From contig CM049312.1 in NCBI GenBank assembly GCA_026874595.1, forward strand, positions 64,138,929-64,202,928: 64,000 nucleotides of DNA, given 5' to 3'. Made by a program: the position numbers and the translations under genes. Below the pieces are notes generated by a model, which saw only the letters and a list, made by a program, of their open reading frames with translations, made no database searches and was not told where the DNA came from. Every line of letters starts with the position of its first letter. The first letter of the stretch is position 1. Below are positions 30,420 to 43,526 of this stretch, piece by piece. The DNA is from Sipunculus nudus (lineage: Eukaryota > Annelida > Sipuncula > Golfingiida > Sipunculidae).

Positions 30420-32045
30420 TCTATAGTATATATGTTTCCACAAGGCACACGCACACACATACACACTTGACTGTGTTTTCTCAAGTCTTTTCTCAATTAA
30501 TTGAAATTGTCAGTATAGATTATGACGACTATTTCCATAATATTCCAAGTCTGTCCCGTGCAATTCAGTACAAGCATATATGTTCATATATGTTCATATA
30601 TGTTCATTATTGTTAACATTGCCTTAGGATCATAGTATATTAAGCTATGACGACCGGCGTAGAAAGTATTAACATCATTATTTGTTCCTGTAAGGCATTG
30701 AAATAGGGGAAATATCCGTAAAATCCCAGATTGACCAGGGAAATTTCGGATCACAGCCCAGAGCTCACAACAGGCCAAATTTAAGGCTATGGACAGCCGA
30801 ACAAACAAAGGTGCCCAAACAGACGTCCGGGCCCTCAACATATAAGATTTTAAGCTGACATTAAAGAACATTTTATCCTCCATCATTATTAATTAATTTT
30901 ATATTCTATCAAACTATAGTTCGCACAGGAAGATGTGTACACCCTCCCTTGCCACCCTGGGCTTTCAATCATTTGTCCCGTTTGCAGTAGCACTGGTTAA
31001 GTTACGGGAAAGCCTACACCCTGCAGACAGAAGCAGATATAATATAATGTTGCCTTTCAGGCTGTTTTATGGGGGTCTTCCCGGACAATTGGGTGTGTCA
31101 GCTGATCATATGGGACCAATTTTCCGGAGACCGACGCTGATGTAATCAGGGGAACAATATGTACATCAGTGATTAAATTATCCTCCACGTCGTCTGCTCA
31201 ACTCCCAGGCACAATGAACTGAGAAATTTAATCCTGATCAAACACCGGGCTCCTGATGGGACATGTTACATTTTTTTACGGACGCTCACGTAAAACAAGT
31301 TTCTCCTATACCAGTACCCAAAGAAGTAGGATCATTTTATAAAATGACGTCATGGCGGAGTAAAGGTAAACAAGAGAAAACGAGCCTTGGCTTGAAGGTC
31401 GTGTCTGCCAAGCAACTTTTAACGTATATGAATTTTCAAACATGCCTTCGTAACAGTGGTCCGTCGGTACGTTTGTACACAGGGCCACGTTGTAACAATG
31501 GAAAGCTGAACAGATCAGCTTAAACCAGGTTGTTTTATAGAAGTTTATTCATACATCTCTGCAGGTGAGGTGCGGTGCAATATTTACCGTGAAGAAGTCT
31601 CTGCAAATAACAAAGGAAAATAAAAGAAGACGTACCGTTAACATTGAGTGTCAGCGCGGGTCTCATTCTAAAGAACAACAATTCAACAGAGATGTGTGCA
31701 GATACAGCAATATTTACACTCAAAAAGTGTAGCCTTAAATACCTTATCGACTGTTTTCCATCTTTGGAATTCCTTCATTCCTTCTACAGTTATTCATTCA
31801 TTTAAATTACTGAGTTATTACTTAATTTAGAGACCAAACGCAGAGATTACAATTTATTATATAATGTCTAAGATTAGTAAATACTAAATTACCCTTTCAT
31901 CATTATGACTAAATATTGTTAAATGTCTTTCCTCAACATAAAAAAAAACATCAAACGTACTGTCTACGTGAAAAGTTGCTGTGACCACAATTTTCCGCTT
32001 TATTGCATCTGTTTATTACGATAGTTCATGATAACAGGAAAATGT
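30420..32045. other. Unique spacer between the duplicated blocks, no gene recognised
   Basis: Several frames of 60-100 codons occur on both strands, mostly starting at GTG or TTG, without recognisable motifs. A TATGTTCA-type word is repeated three times near 30,580-30,608. No RNA gene or transposon end was seen. Confidence 0.45.
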
Positions 32046-32483
32046 CAAATAGCTTTTAAAAGAGCCAAAGCAACATAAAAAGTGCACCTGTATTGCTGTC
32101 TCCAAATGTTTAACAAACCCTTCTCACTTATGACAGATGCTAGCTATTCCGTGGTAGGCGCTGTGCTTCTTCAAGAAGGTGACCTTGATATAGGTCATCC
32201 TATTTGTTACTATTCCATGAAATTCCTGACTCATCAAAGGAACTATCCCACTATTGAGAAAGAAACTCTTTCACTATTAATGGTATTACAGCACTTTATA
32301 ATATATTTAGGCTCCACTCCTCGTCCTATCACTGTTTATACTGATCGCAGTCAAATAACATTTCTTCATAAAATGAATAACAACAATCAGAGATTGATGA
32401 GATGGATTTTAGCTCTGTCAGAAAACAACTTTGTTATGAAACATGTCAAGGGTACCGATAACATTATCGCTGACACGTTATAG
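32046..32483 (+). pseudogene. RNase H domain, second element A family copy
   Basis: Open from about 32,082 to 32,483: MTDASYSVVGAVLLQEGDLD, LTHQRNYPTIEKETLSLLM, ITVYTDRSQITFLHKM, then KHVKGTDNIIADTL followed by a TAG. It is more intact than the first copy because the middle frameshift is absent. It gives a good reference for the domain of this family. Confidence 0.88.
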
Positions 32484-32672
32484 AGGAGACATTATTTGTG
32501 ACGTGATTGTTATATCTCATGTGAAATTATTACTCATATAAGAGAAAATGCTTGTTATGTACTGATATACATGTATTTAATGTGGAATATACTGATTAAT
32601 AAAACCTATCCGTTGAACTTTGTACATTACTCATGTCTTGATTCCTCACTATCTGTCTTTTAAGGGTAGGGG

Positions 32673-32905
32673 TGTTGCGACTGAGGCCGTCTCTCGACCT
32701 GGGATGACGTCCCCCGCGTGGATCTTCCCCTGTGGTCTGGACGTCTTCGCAAGATCCCGGTTGTCATTATTTACGCAAGCAGTCAAGCAACCAAGCATTG
32801 CCCAACTCTGTACTGGACAAAGGACACCACATGAAAACACAAGACGCGCACAGCAGCACAGAACTGGCCAAAAAACTTTTACCGCTCTTTGAAAAGGGCT
32901 AAAAA
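32673..32905 (+). repeat. Partial 3' LTR, element A family
   Basis: Starts TGTTGCGACTGAGG, with about 20 extra bases relative to element A before CGACCTGGGATGACGT. It then aligns to 4,232-4,430 until it meets the TA array. Confidence 0.8.
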
Positions 32906-32908
32906 AGG

Positions 32909-32960
<52 letters not shown>
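32906..32960. repeat. (TA)n microsatellite at LTR truncation
   Basis: About 50 bases of TA between the truncated LTR and the start of tandem repeat copy 3 (TTTATAATTCCACCTACC). Confidence 0.95.
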
Positions 32961-32964
<4 letters not shown>

Positions 32965-32999
32965 TATATTTATAATTCCACCTACCAATAAAATCTAGA

Positions 33000-33445
33000 G
33001 GCAGGTTTTTCCTCATTTAATTTAATTACAGGTACATTGGGGGTGGTGGTTATGAAAAGGAGTGTCTCCCTCTCGTATAGGGAGAATTTTTTCACAGAAA
33101 AAAATATGAGAACTGTTGTGCTCCACAACTACTATTCCCTTATATGTCTTTGGATGATGTGGTCAAACCTTACAGGGTTAACATGTTATTATTTTATATT
33201 TATATTTCCTCAAACTTAGGATATAATTGGGAAAGTCCAAAGATTAAATCATTTGTAACGTGTTGCTTTCTATAGTGAAAAATGTGCATTTAAGTTAACC
33301 TCTTACAAAAAAATCAACATTTAATTTTAATCCTTGTGATAGCTTAAGTACCAACCGAGGCCAATGGGATGGCCACGCCTCACTCAGAGACGAATGTAAT
33401 AAGAGGGCTACCTCGGTGTTACACCGCAATGTCACGGAAAGACAC
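33000..33445. other. Insertion-like stretch in repeat copy 3
   Basis: About 450 bases replace the segment present in copies 1 and 2 between AATAAAATCT and CTATCTTAACGG. No terminal repeats or coding content were seen. Confidence 0.45.
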
Positions 33446-34891
33446 TCCCCTGAAATATGTGAATTCTATCTTAACGGAACAAATAACACAAAGTTACTTT
33501 TATATCCTCAACTCCTGCATTAAAAAGTAATAAAAAATGGATAAGTAAATACTTAAATCGCTTGGGAATAAAATAGAAACCTGAAATATTAAAATAAAGC
33601 AAAAATAAATGGGAAAAGAAACAAATGAGGTGTTACAACACAATGGGCGAGTTTGGAGGGCGCGACCCCTCCTCTCGATTCGCCACTGAATACCTTTACC
33701 CTTGGCTTGGTGTGGCTTCTACAAATAAATCTCAATACCTCGCTTCCATTTCTCCTTACAATATTTGGAGGCCAAATATCTGGAAACTTACTTTTGCCGT
33801 TTGTGACGAAGCCGATGCGGCTTCCGTGATCGGCTCGAGCCCCCGACCGCACTTTCATGTTCGTTCTAGGATCATTCTAGGATCTGACACGGATAGATGT
33901 TGACATGATGACGAAACAAGTTCACGATGTAGCCTAGTAAATTGTTATTTCTTTAATCACATTAATACTATATATAATATTCTATATTTTTTTGTCATTG
34001 AACGGATGGTAATTATCATCCTAGGGTAATTAGAAGATATGAATGGAGAAGTAATTACCTGAAATCATGATGGCATAATGAATGGCGGAAATTAATGTAA
34101 GGAAATGAAAAGCCGTATTAATGAAAGCGAATATTAAGCTGTACCTGCCGCCTCTTGTGTGACAGGAATCATGGCACTCAGTTTATAGCGTCCTTTATGT
34201 CGTCTGAAGTAAAATACAGAAAAAAAAATAATAAATTCCATTTTTTTTCTCGATGTTTAAACCTGTCCGCCATGGCGACAAGTCCGATTAAACAAGTCCT
34301 GTCTCGGTGAAGTAATGAATTAATAGTACTAACACACCACCGCCCTCTAACACCTTCTCACAATTACATCGCATATAAATTGTCCGTCGGTCAGGCTCCA
34401 AGGACAAATACCCTCTCCTTACCAACCTCAAGTCCGTAAAAATACGTATAATACTGTCTGTGAGAATGTATCATGGATTACATTACTATACCTTGTGCCA
34501 CGAGAATTGAATTTTAGAAATTTATTATTATTACCTGACAACATGTGTCACATTTATGAGTGAATTATATATGGTTCATCCACCTTATTTGTATAATTGG
34601 GTAAGTCTTTTTTTTCTCGCCAGGCCTTTTTGTTATGCAATCTATGCGAGATAGAGCTCTAATAAAAAAGGGCCATATCACATGTAATTCAGCTGCGATA
34701 CTCGGTTAAAAAATTTATTATATATGGCAAAACCTGCGTTATAAGGCCACTTGTGGGACTCTCCAAAAAATGTTCTTAATAGACAGATGCTCTTATTAGA
34801 CACATTGTCTTTGCGACAAGTATATTGGTATTCTCAATGTGGCCTTTATGGGCTATAATTATAAAAATAATAAATAAATATTCAATTGCAT

Positions 34892-35512
34892 CAGAGGCGG
34901 ATTAAGGATTTATGAAGGATTTGGAAGTAGGGGCTATAGAAGATGTTTGTACATTTAGACTGCAATGGGGCATGCACAGTCTGGAACAGTTTTAAATGGC
35001 GGGAGACCTAAATCCAACGGTTCATACTTTAAATATAAAGTTAATATGGCAAAATATGTTATAACTATTATATTTTATCTTTCTAACATATTTATGTTTG
35101 AGTGTCTGGATAACCTCGGACCGGGCTATATTAAATATTTATCAGAATATCTTTTAGAAATACAATCTTATCACACGAGATATTCTTGTCAAGTCAAGCT
35201 ACTCTATACTGAGAACTAAACTTATGGGTAAATCTTTCATTTATCAAGTATTGATATTATGGAATTGTTTTAATAGAAGCTTTTCCTTTTATAGATAATA
35301 TTCACAGGTATATATACAAAAGATCTTAAACAATACTCTCTGATTCCGTGAAATAATATTAATAAATCTGTTAATCTTATATAAGGTGTGCATGCTGACC
35401 CTGTATATGTGGAATGTAATATTAATATTAAGAGGGAATTATTAATGCTATGGCCACATTACACTAGCTAGTGCTATGTATGAATTTTACTGTACTTGTT
35501 TCCTACAATGTG

Positions 35513-35578
<66 letters not shown>

Positions 35579-35704
35579 ATGCGGTTAACATATTTAACGA
35601 ACTAAATGGACCACCATGCGAAAATCCTAATAATATTCATAAATAAACTCTTAGTAGTAATCATACAAATACATGAACTAACAATATTAGATATATTTAG
35701 TTTG

Positions 35705-35750
<46 letters not shown>

Positions 35751-35926
35751 CTGATGAGATTTGGGTAATAAAAGTAGGACTTTTGCTTGCTTACTGTCAG
35801 GCCCTTGTAGAAGATCAGCACATTCCGAACAAGCCACGCTGGATAAAGATTTAGGAATAAATCTATTTTCCGGTTTAAATAGAGGAATAGCACCCTCCTC
35901 TCCTGTTCTCTAAATCCGCCCATGTA
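34892..35926. mobile_element. CAGAGGCGGAT-ended MITE-like unit (repeat copy 3)
   Basis: The left end reads CAGAGGCGGATTAAGGATTT at 34,892 and the right end reads CTCTAAATCCGCCCATG (to about 35,926), which is an imperfect inverted repeat. Copies 1 and 2 show the same left end (13,217 and 21,655); copy 2 has a right end TTAATCCACCGCTG (22,578). No clean target duplication could be read. Confidence 0.5.
35515..35750. repeat. Two (TA)n arrays
   Basis: 35,515-35,575 and 35,708-35,750 are pure TA. The first has only a TATATATTTATG-type remnant in copies 1 and 2, so it has expanded since the copies separated. Confidence 0.95.
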
Positions 35927-36215
35927 AATTTAGTTAAAATTATTTTCGGCCTAAATTGTACTTCGGTAGAAGAAAGTTTTCAAAGTAATCGTATAATTTC
36001 ATATAGGCCTTTTTTCCATATTTTTATTTGCTTTTTATTTTCAACAGAAAAAAAAACATTATTGATTTGACTTCAAATTGATTTGAGGAGCCAAGAAGAC
36101 ATAAATCAGATCATAAATTTAACAGGGTCCACGACATGAATAAAACCGCGATAAAACATTGTATACCTCCCAATAACGCGTCAAATCACAGCCGTCACGG
36201 GAGAAGCCAGAAGCT

Positions 36216-36475
36216 TTACGAGCGGCAGGTGCGGGATCGTTGGATCCTCCGTGGTTGTTTAAAGTATTGAGCGGTCTTACAAAGAGCGCTGTTAACACTT
36301 GAACTAGACTGCACCCAAAGAGCGCATACCTCCACCACCTCAAAGACCAGCCTATTCTTTATGGTAGTTTGGTTATTCACAACACATGCATCATTCTCGA
36401 CAAGCGAGTTCTCGTCTATGAAGGGGATAGACCTCATACCAATCAACGTGCGCACAGCAGTATTTCCAGTTAGAC
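36216..36475 (-). pseudogene. Unrecognised minus-strand reading frame (right copy)
   Basis: Twin of 22,860-23,120, with about ten amino-acid differences and no stop. The start is again GTG or internal ATG. It is kept as a candidate only because the frame stays open in both copies. Confidence 0.25.
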
Positions 36476-36519
36476 GCGAGCTTTATCGCTTGGCAATAGA
36501 AAATTACAATAATTAAGGC

Positions 36520-39320
36520 AATAGCAAATTTAAAGTATGCCTCGACAACATCTGTTCCAAATATAACCAACGAACAGCATTTGTCCTTGAAACACATTTT
36601 TTATATTTTATATAACCCTGCGGATCTTTTTTTTTTTGCAGTGTCATAACTGTGACACGGTATTGTAAATATAAACAATAACTTGTGCACGGGCTTCCAT
36701 TTAAAGTTTACATGATACAACAGTTGCCAGAATTGTTGAAGACGTAAATGCAAGGTGGTAGTGCATCAACATTTGTTCTGGTCTTTTAAACGGTATGCAA
36801 AAGCATTACGGGCATGCATTTGGGGATTAACCATTATTGCATGCTGATATAATTCCAAAGGGAACGAGAGTCACATGTTGTTTACATTTACTGATCATCC
36901 AAGTGAGGCGTTGACTGGGTCAAATGTCAGGTCAAACATGCTTTAGTCAGTCATGGCTGGCAGGGGGTCTAATCATTATTTCAATAGATCTTGACCAAAT
37001 CGGAGGCTGCAAATGCATGTATCACATTCAACCTCCAGCTCAGGGTTAAGGTCTATTGTGCATATGAATAGCCCCTGTCAGTGACGGATTAAAGCATGTT
37101 ATGTGACAAACATGTGACTCTCGATGCCATGACACTCATTTCTTATGTCCGCGGGCAAAAAAATTGTTTATCCCTTAATTCACCCCAGTAATTCATTTTG
37201 TTGAAATTATTACAACAAATGTCGCTGCACTATCATGCACCTTAAATTCACATCATGAACTACTCTGGAAACGGTTGTATCACTTAAACTATCCAAGGAA
37301 GCTCGTGCAAAAGTTTATATTTACATTACCGCGTCACGAGTATTACACCGCAAAAAAATCCACATGTTTATCAAAATATAAAATATGATTCACGGAAAAA
37401 CACCTTCTCTTGGTTACATTTGGCATGGATGGCATGTTGTCGGTGAATTCTCTATATTTACTCCATTAACTTGAGGTTTGCATTTTACACTTTTTATGCG
37501 AATTAGCTCAATTTCAAGGTGCTCTTACCGATGTATGAGATTCTTGCCACAAGCACAGCGCCACAAAATAAATATAAAAAAGGTGAAAATCTATATTTTA
37601 TTTGAACTGTTAGAATAAAAAAATGAGCTATTATTCATTCCTTGGATAGTTTAAGTGATCTCATTTTATACCCAACAGCAACCCGATAAAAGTTACCGGG
37701 TTTATCAGCTAATACATTATAATATTTAAATCCGAGCCGAAATTGTGTTCCTTGTATAATGATATTTAAATAAGAGTAATCGTATAAAATCGATTTACAG
37801 ACGATTAAGCAGTAGGCTGCAGTTAAACTCGTTTCTTATTTCTCTTTTTTTTCGGGGGGGGGGGGGGGGTGTTTATTTTTAATTTTAGATGTTCCTTCTG
37901 GTACGATAATCCAAATATCGTCAATGTATCGATACAGGCGCAGCCTACGATACTGATACAATATTAATTTGACGTTGTCTCTCGATGTATAGGTGTACCG
38001 GTAAACGTTAGCTCCTTAGTTAAAACATAATTGACACAGCATCTAAACATTTAAGTAATTTTCTCCAATATACCCGTGGGCTTCTTTCATAGAACATTTA
38101 CATAGCTCATGCATAAGATATGTATTAATGATAATAATGAAACCTTCTCCTTAATCAGTGCCCATATTCGAAGATTCTTGTCAACATGAACACGAACAGA
38201 AAAGTCTTGAATTTAAACTCAGTGGACATAGGTGCATACCAAAAATCAGGCCTCTGTGACCTATATTTTGCGACTAGCGCGTGTCCTTGTGTATTTTTAG
38301 CACTCTAAAATTTTTAACATTAGAGACTGCTCAAGTCGGCTGAGCGTAATGACCAATGTCCCTTGTTTTATTTTGTCTTGACATTTCTATTTAAAGAAAA
38401 TACCCATCTGCAATTTGACCATATGACTTAAACTGTGACTTTGACCTATAGCCTATTTGGCAAATTGTTTGTACAATGTAATAATTAAGTAAAAGCTACG
38501 AGTTCTGTAATATAAATTGAAATTTAACTGTTCCTCCTTGAATATTTACTGAGAAGATGAAACGCGTGACGTCATATTATTCAATATTAATAAATTATTT
38601 TGCATATTATTAAAACATTATCAAACATGTCGCCTCCAACCTTGAGACTTCAGTTGTACATTGTAAATGACACATTTTTGTTAAAGTTTCAACTCTTCAT
38701 GTCATATATATGATTAATGTGAAAACACAGCCTCAATGGAGAAAGCGAAGTCACCATTCTCATAATTTCTGCATGAGTAAATTTCCATATGTTGGCCTAT
38801 AATTGGTCGCCACTAGATTTGATCAGAAGACTCATCCGTTTTAGTATACTTGTAACACATGAGGAGATAATCGACATAAATGACAATCAATAGCACTTTG
38901 TAGCCTCTATTGCCAAAAAAGCTCCACTGATGGATAGGTGAATATAAACAAATAAATCCATCACTTCGAGGCACTATAATGTGTTCATAGCCTTTCACTT
39001 AATGGTGATAGCAGATTTCTGCAAAATGGTTTTATATACATCGTCAAGGGTGCGTTCATAATTTCTCCTATGAAAAGTTGCTGTCCCACCACCAATAACA
39101 CGGAGCTTGAAAAGAACTGCATTTAAATGTTGATATCGCCATGGATCACAGATTCTGAAAAGCTCTGTAAAATCACGAAGTTATATATGACATCTCATAA
39201 ATCAACCTTAACATCGTAGAATTTTATTTATTATCCATGAATCAGTGATAATATCTGTTCTATATTCTCCCGCCCGAATACTATATGTCAACTTTACACT
39301 TAGTCAATCTTGTAACAGAA
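36520..39320. other. Duplicated sequence without recognised gene (right copy)
   Basis: Counterpart of 23,160-25,890. Contains a 14-base G run (about 37,855) and a 119-base block (36,713-36,831) absent from the left copy. Nothing coding is supported. Confidence 0.5.
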
Positions 39321-39322
39321 AC

Positions 39323-39324
<2 letters not shown>

Positions 39325-39360
<36 letters not shown>

Positions 39361-39363
39361 ATA

Positions 39364-39412
<49 letters not shown>
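39325..39412. repeat. Compound (CT)n-(CA)n-(TA)n microsatellite
   Basis: CT (39,325-39,357), CA (39,366-39,380) and TA (to 39,412). The left copy lacks the CA block. Confidence 0.95.
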
Positions 39413-39413
<1 letters not shown>

Positions 39414-39598
39414 TTCCAGTGATTGTATACATTTAGTATTAATAATTTTAGAAATAGTTACATTATCATCCAGCGTCATGCGTGACAAAAGTTCTAAATT
39501 AGACTTAAATACTTTCTTTATGTTGTATGCACATGTTACAATGGAACCGTAATATAACTCATTTCTCAAATATAAAATTGCATGTATCTGCATACTCA

Positions 39599-40132
39599 GG
39601 CAGTAGCTATCTTGAATAAAACTAATGTTTCTCTGCAAGTGGTATCACGTTCGTCTTTGAAGATTACGGATGGCCCGTCACTGAGAAATAAATCACAAGT
39701 CATATCAAACCCACGCTCGGATCGACGTTGAGGCAACACTTTGCCCTCTGTGCTATTACGGGAAACAATCTCCGCTGTGATACCAACACGATCTTTGTTC
39801 CCCTTTGACAGGAATAGTCTTACTTTAGACCGGTCACTTCTCGCTAACTGTAACACCTAATAGATAATATTGATTCATACGGTAAGATAGCCGACACAGC
39901 GGCGTGTGTTAATCCGTGAATGTCACATCGATGCCTCCACAGTAGCCAAGATTTTCTTATCATCATACAAGTGTAACAAGTCTGTGATGCTGTCTTGTTT
40001 AGCCAGTGAAATACAAACCTGTTGCAAAAATAGGCCAGACAACGCCGATCCCACAGCACACAGATTGATAGTTTTCCTTATATTCACATGTTCATAACAT
40101 GAGGAGGCCCCGCCGAAATAATCTAAACACAT
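39599..40132 (-). pseudogene. Candidate two-exon coding region (right copy, more intact)
   Basis: Part 1 (40,132-39,923), ATG-started: MCLDYFGGASSCYEHVNIRK, then SALSGLFLQQVCISLAKQD, to a stop after EASM. Part 2 (39,855-39,599) follows an acceptor-like TGTTACAG and reads RSDRSKVRLFLSKGNKDRVG and on to ETLVLFKIATA, then stop. Both are strongly protein-like and on the same strand 70 bases apart, so two exons with a short intron are possible, though I found no convincing donor. The left copy is broken in both parts. No family is recognised. Confidence 0.42.
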
Positions 40133-41110
40133 TTAATCGGGACATTTGGCGGCAATTCAGATGAACCAGAGTTTTGTACAATAAACATTCAAATTCCGCA
40201 TAAAACGAAAACAAGTACCTTAGGTTTAACATGTTTTTCTTTTTTTCATTTGTCAACATTGCTGTTTACTAACAGCTTTTAGATAAATAAGTTCACATCC
40301 CTCCCAGGGTCAAAGCAAGTCTGTGGGCTCGGCGTTCTCTTGCCCTTTCTTTATAAAAGTTAAAAAGATTATTTTTAGCCAGTGGACGTCACATATCGGA
40401 ATAGGCCACTTTAAGGGTATTTCATTAGTCTTCCCCACATTTTCTAGAGTCTTGGATCCGGTCCTGAAAGACAGAAACGACCAAGCGCATACCTCCGCAA
40501 ATGAAAGTTTTAATCAAGGTCACCCCCTTATTTACATTATTCAACACTCACTAGGCTTGTGAATTGTAAAGATTTCATTTTCTTATCTAGAACACTTTAG
40601 GTGATGTAAGGCCATGTTAAAACATCTACATTTCCTTTTAATGAATGAAAGAAATTATTTTTTACTGATATATAACCAGTTTTTGGCTTTGTGGAAACCT
40701 GTTCGTGTCATTTGAAATTAAATGTTTTGACTAATCATCTATGCACACGGCTTAATAACTCGTGCACACGGGTAACTACGTTATTGTATATAATCATCAG
40801 CTGCTAAAACGTTAAGTCGGTTCTTCTGAACTCCATAGCTCTACATGTTGGGACATCACACAACTAAATAACTGGTCGCGAGAACGTCTTATTTTTCTCT
40901 CCATTGGCGCTAGCGGGCCACCGTTTTTTTAACCGGGGTTGTCACTGAAAAAAAAAGTATAATATGATCAACCTGAACCATGGCCAAGGATTTAATTTTT
41001 TATCGTGTCTTGTACCATCACGCCACCATTAGGTGATCAGATATATATTTTTATTTACAACCAGACCTGAGCAGCGGGTCCCTGAGGAAATCATCCAGAC
41101 CGCTGTGCCA

Positions 41111-41255
41111 GATTTTTTAGATTTTCCCTGTCAAAGACGGCAGAGACAACGGTCCGCTGGGCGTTATGTGGGGCATCTGAAAGATTGGGAGGGATCCGTA
41201 GTTCGTGCACAAATCATGTACTTCCAGGGACCGTGACAGTAAGCCTTATATTCTA
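41111..41255 (-). pseudogene. Broken twin of the 27,686 candidate exon
   Basis: Same minus-strand frame as the left copy, but with a TGA near 41,213-41,215 and one base missing in the A-run near 41,113. This copy cannot encode the full segment. Confidence 0.45.
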
Positions 41256-41511
41256 TAGAATATACCTACAACTGATCATAGAAAACTCAGGCATTCGAAT
41301 TAATTAAAATGAAATTAGCCTGAGGTTGTTTTTCTTCCATATTCAAATAAAGTTTATGATAAAAGTAATTGTGTTTTAACAGTAACTTTAAGGATCATAG
41401 TTGTGTTACTATGTTATACTTTAGGCACGATAATATGATCATTTGACCAAGTAGGAAAAGTCATATTGGACTGATTAACTCGTCGTAATCCCAGTTATAC
41501 GGAAATTTGCA

Positions 41512-41706
41512 ATGCTGACTACACTTTCTGTTATAGCGCTATTTATTGTCGGTAATGTTAACACTATAATAACTTCGAGCGGGGAGTTAATACACCGAGA
41601 CGATTACAAACGAATGTGCAACCAAAAATGTAAATCCAATCCTCATGGTAACCGCCGTCATTTCCTATTCCTCGCACGACTAAGCTATCAATCATACAGC
41701 CTCTGA
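41512..41706 (+). CDS. Candidate small secreted peptide or signal-peptide exon (right copy)
   Basis: MLTTLSVIALFIVGNVNT is a better signal-peptide-like start than the left copy (Ala in place of Glu in the hydrophobic stretch). It is followed by a C-x3-C segment and a basic tail, 64 codons. Conservation of start, Cys pair and length between duplicates is the only support. Function unknown. Confidence 0.42.
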   Translation: MLTTLSVIALFIVGNVNTIITSSGELIHRDDYKRMCNQKCKSNPHGNRRHFLFLARLSYQSYSL

Positions 41707-42829
41707 AAGACACACTAGTGTATGTTAATAAATTCGATAAACAAGCAGGGGGATTTAGCAATATCATGAGCTATAACGGAACTTTTTTTTCGTACACGGC
41801 AGCGGTTGCTCGAAAGTACACTAGATACACTGTAATCTGAATTATATCTAGAAAAGAGTATTGAATTGACTAAAACATTTGCATTCTATTCGAGATTTAC
41901 TGTGTAGTTTTAAAGGATATTAAAGGAAATGCCACATCGATAGACTTTCTCACGTCAGTGGGACAAAATATCGCTGTAACATATGAAACCCTTGATAAGC
42001 TTGTCAATTACTTCATAAACCGTGTATTCAAGAAAGGATGACTCTTAATGTTGTATACTGGCATATAAGTGTTGCCACCTGTTGAAATGTCTGAATTTGC
42101 GATCATCCCCAACAATTACGACCACTTTTCTTGATCCCGAATATACGATTCACTTAACTTACAGTTTCACAAATACGACCTACCCCACATTAAGACCACA
42201 TTGGTCAGTCCCCAAGGCGGTCGTAATTGTGGGGTTTCACTGTGTATATATATATATATATGATTCAAATCTATGTCGGTGGTGCAAATGTCCTGCGTTC
42301 CAACCGCTTCGCTAGACAAGCAAGTTTTACTTGGGAAACAGTTCGCTCCGCTTTTCAGACATGGGGTCTATTACAGTTGTTCTATTACTATATTACATTT
42401 ACTATTACTTTTAATATCTGATATTAGTATTACTTTTACTATTACCACATTTTTCCATCTATTACAATTACTATTACTATTACTTGGGTATATATTACTA
42501 TTACTATTTCTTATGCTGATTGGAGGTTTCCAGATCTTGCGCAGTTAATGCGCAATGCCATAATCTGGTACTACAATACCAAATATAAACTAATATTACA
42601 AGCATCAATATCACCGAGTTATATATATATATAATTTTCTTATATTCTTAAAGTTTAACTGTGTCTTCAAAAGAAGGCCAAATGATACTGAGGATCATAA
42701 TTATTAGACAATGCAATTTCCTTTCAAAAGGACTAATAATGTACTATATCTAATCTTATCATTCAGGGTAGGCATGCATTATATAGAAGCATTTATTATA
42801 CCAAATCGGTACTACATAACATATAGCAC

Positions 42830-43330
42830 TTAAAGGTCATTCCTTGCATATTCATAGGTGAAACATAATACATAATGACGTTCAGGTTTTATGGCTAAGT
42901 TTTCAGATTCACAGTATTTCCGCTTGGATTTCCTCATGTGATGAATAAATATAGGACAATGCGCTGTTTCCCAATCCTCATTGACATGTTCAATAAAAAT
43001 ACCATTTACATTAATATTTTGGACAGAACCAAATTGGAAACAAGAATCCCCTAACTTTGGGTTGTATATCTTTATTTGGATATGATGCCATATTTTATTC
43101 CATTGCAATGGACATCTTGTGTGTGGAAACATAGGTGGTAAACTTTAGAATATTGGTAGCATGCATGATGGCCTGTTTTCTTCAGGCATGTCTTTTTTCA
43201 CTACAGTAATCTCTTTTATCAATTTCCTTTTTTCAGATGTGAGAAATGTTCTTAGTTTGTCAATATCCAAATTTCCTGTGTCAAAACCAGCATAATAATA
43301 TGTGAAAAAAAAATCATTAAATTTTCAAAA
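42830..43330 (-). pseudogene. Unrecognised gene fragment (right copy)
   Basis: Frame open from about 43,330: NDFFFTYYYAGFDTGNLDID, then KLRTFLTSEKRKLIKEI and MPEENRPSCMLPIF, TAA at 43,145-43,147, then MFPHTRCPLQWNK (ATG at 43,132) to EYARNDL. Here the TTTAG acceptor-like site of the left copy reads TTTTG, so the frame extends further upstream. The TAA is shared with the left copy. Confidence 0.5.
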
Positions 43331-43376
43331 TATAAATTAACATACGAAGACAAGTTTAATTAATCGTTCAGGTAAA

Positions 43377-43455
43377 AATGCTGAGCCGATCCAGGATTCG
43401 AACCCATGTCGGTGGCTTCCCTATAAGCAAGTGGTCCGCTTTTATCTCACCTCGT

Positions 43456-43457
<2 letters not shown>
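43377..43457 (-). repeat. tRNA-derived SINE-like fragment (right copy)
   Basis: Twin of 30,050-30,129 with B-box GGGTTCGAATCC at 43,394-43,405 on the minus strand, next to the TA array at 43,459-43,522. Confidence 0.4.

Positions 43458-43458
<1 letters not shown>

Positions 43459-43522
<64 letters not shown>
43459..43522. repeat. (TA)n microsatellite
   Basis: About 64 bases of pure TA. Confidence 0.95.

Positions 43523-43526
<4 letters not shown>

Larger units (their letters stand above)
32046..32905 (+). mobile_element. Second fragment of the element A (Gmr1-like) family
   Basis: Homologous to 3,610-4,430: RNase H, untranslated spacer, polypurine tract (32,662-32,672) and the first 230 bases of the LTR. 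As in element A, RNase H is followed directly by the LTR with no integrase, supporting that order for the family. The 5' portion is absent and the LTR is cut by a TA array at 32,906. Confidence 0.85.
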
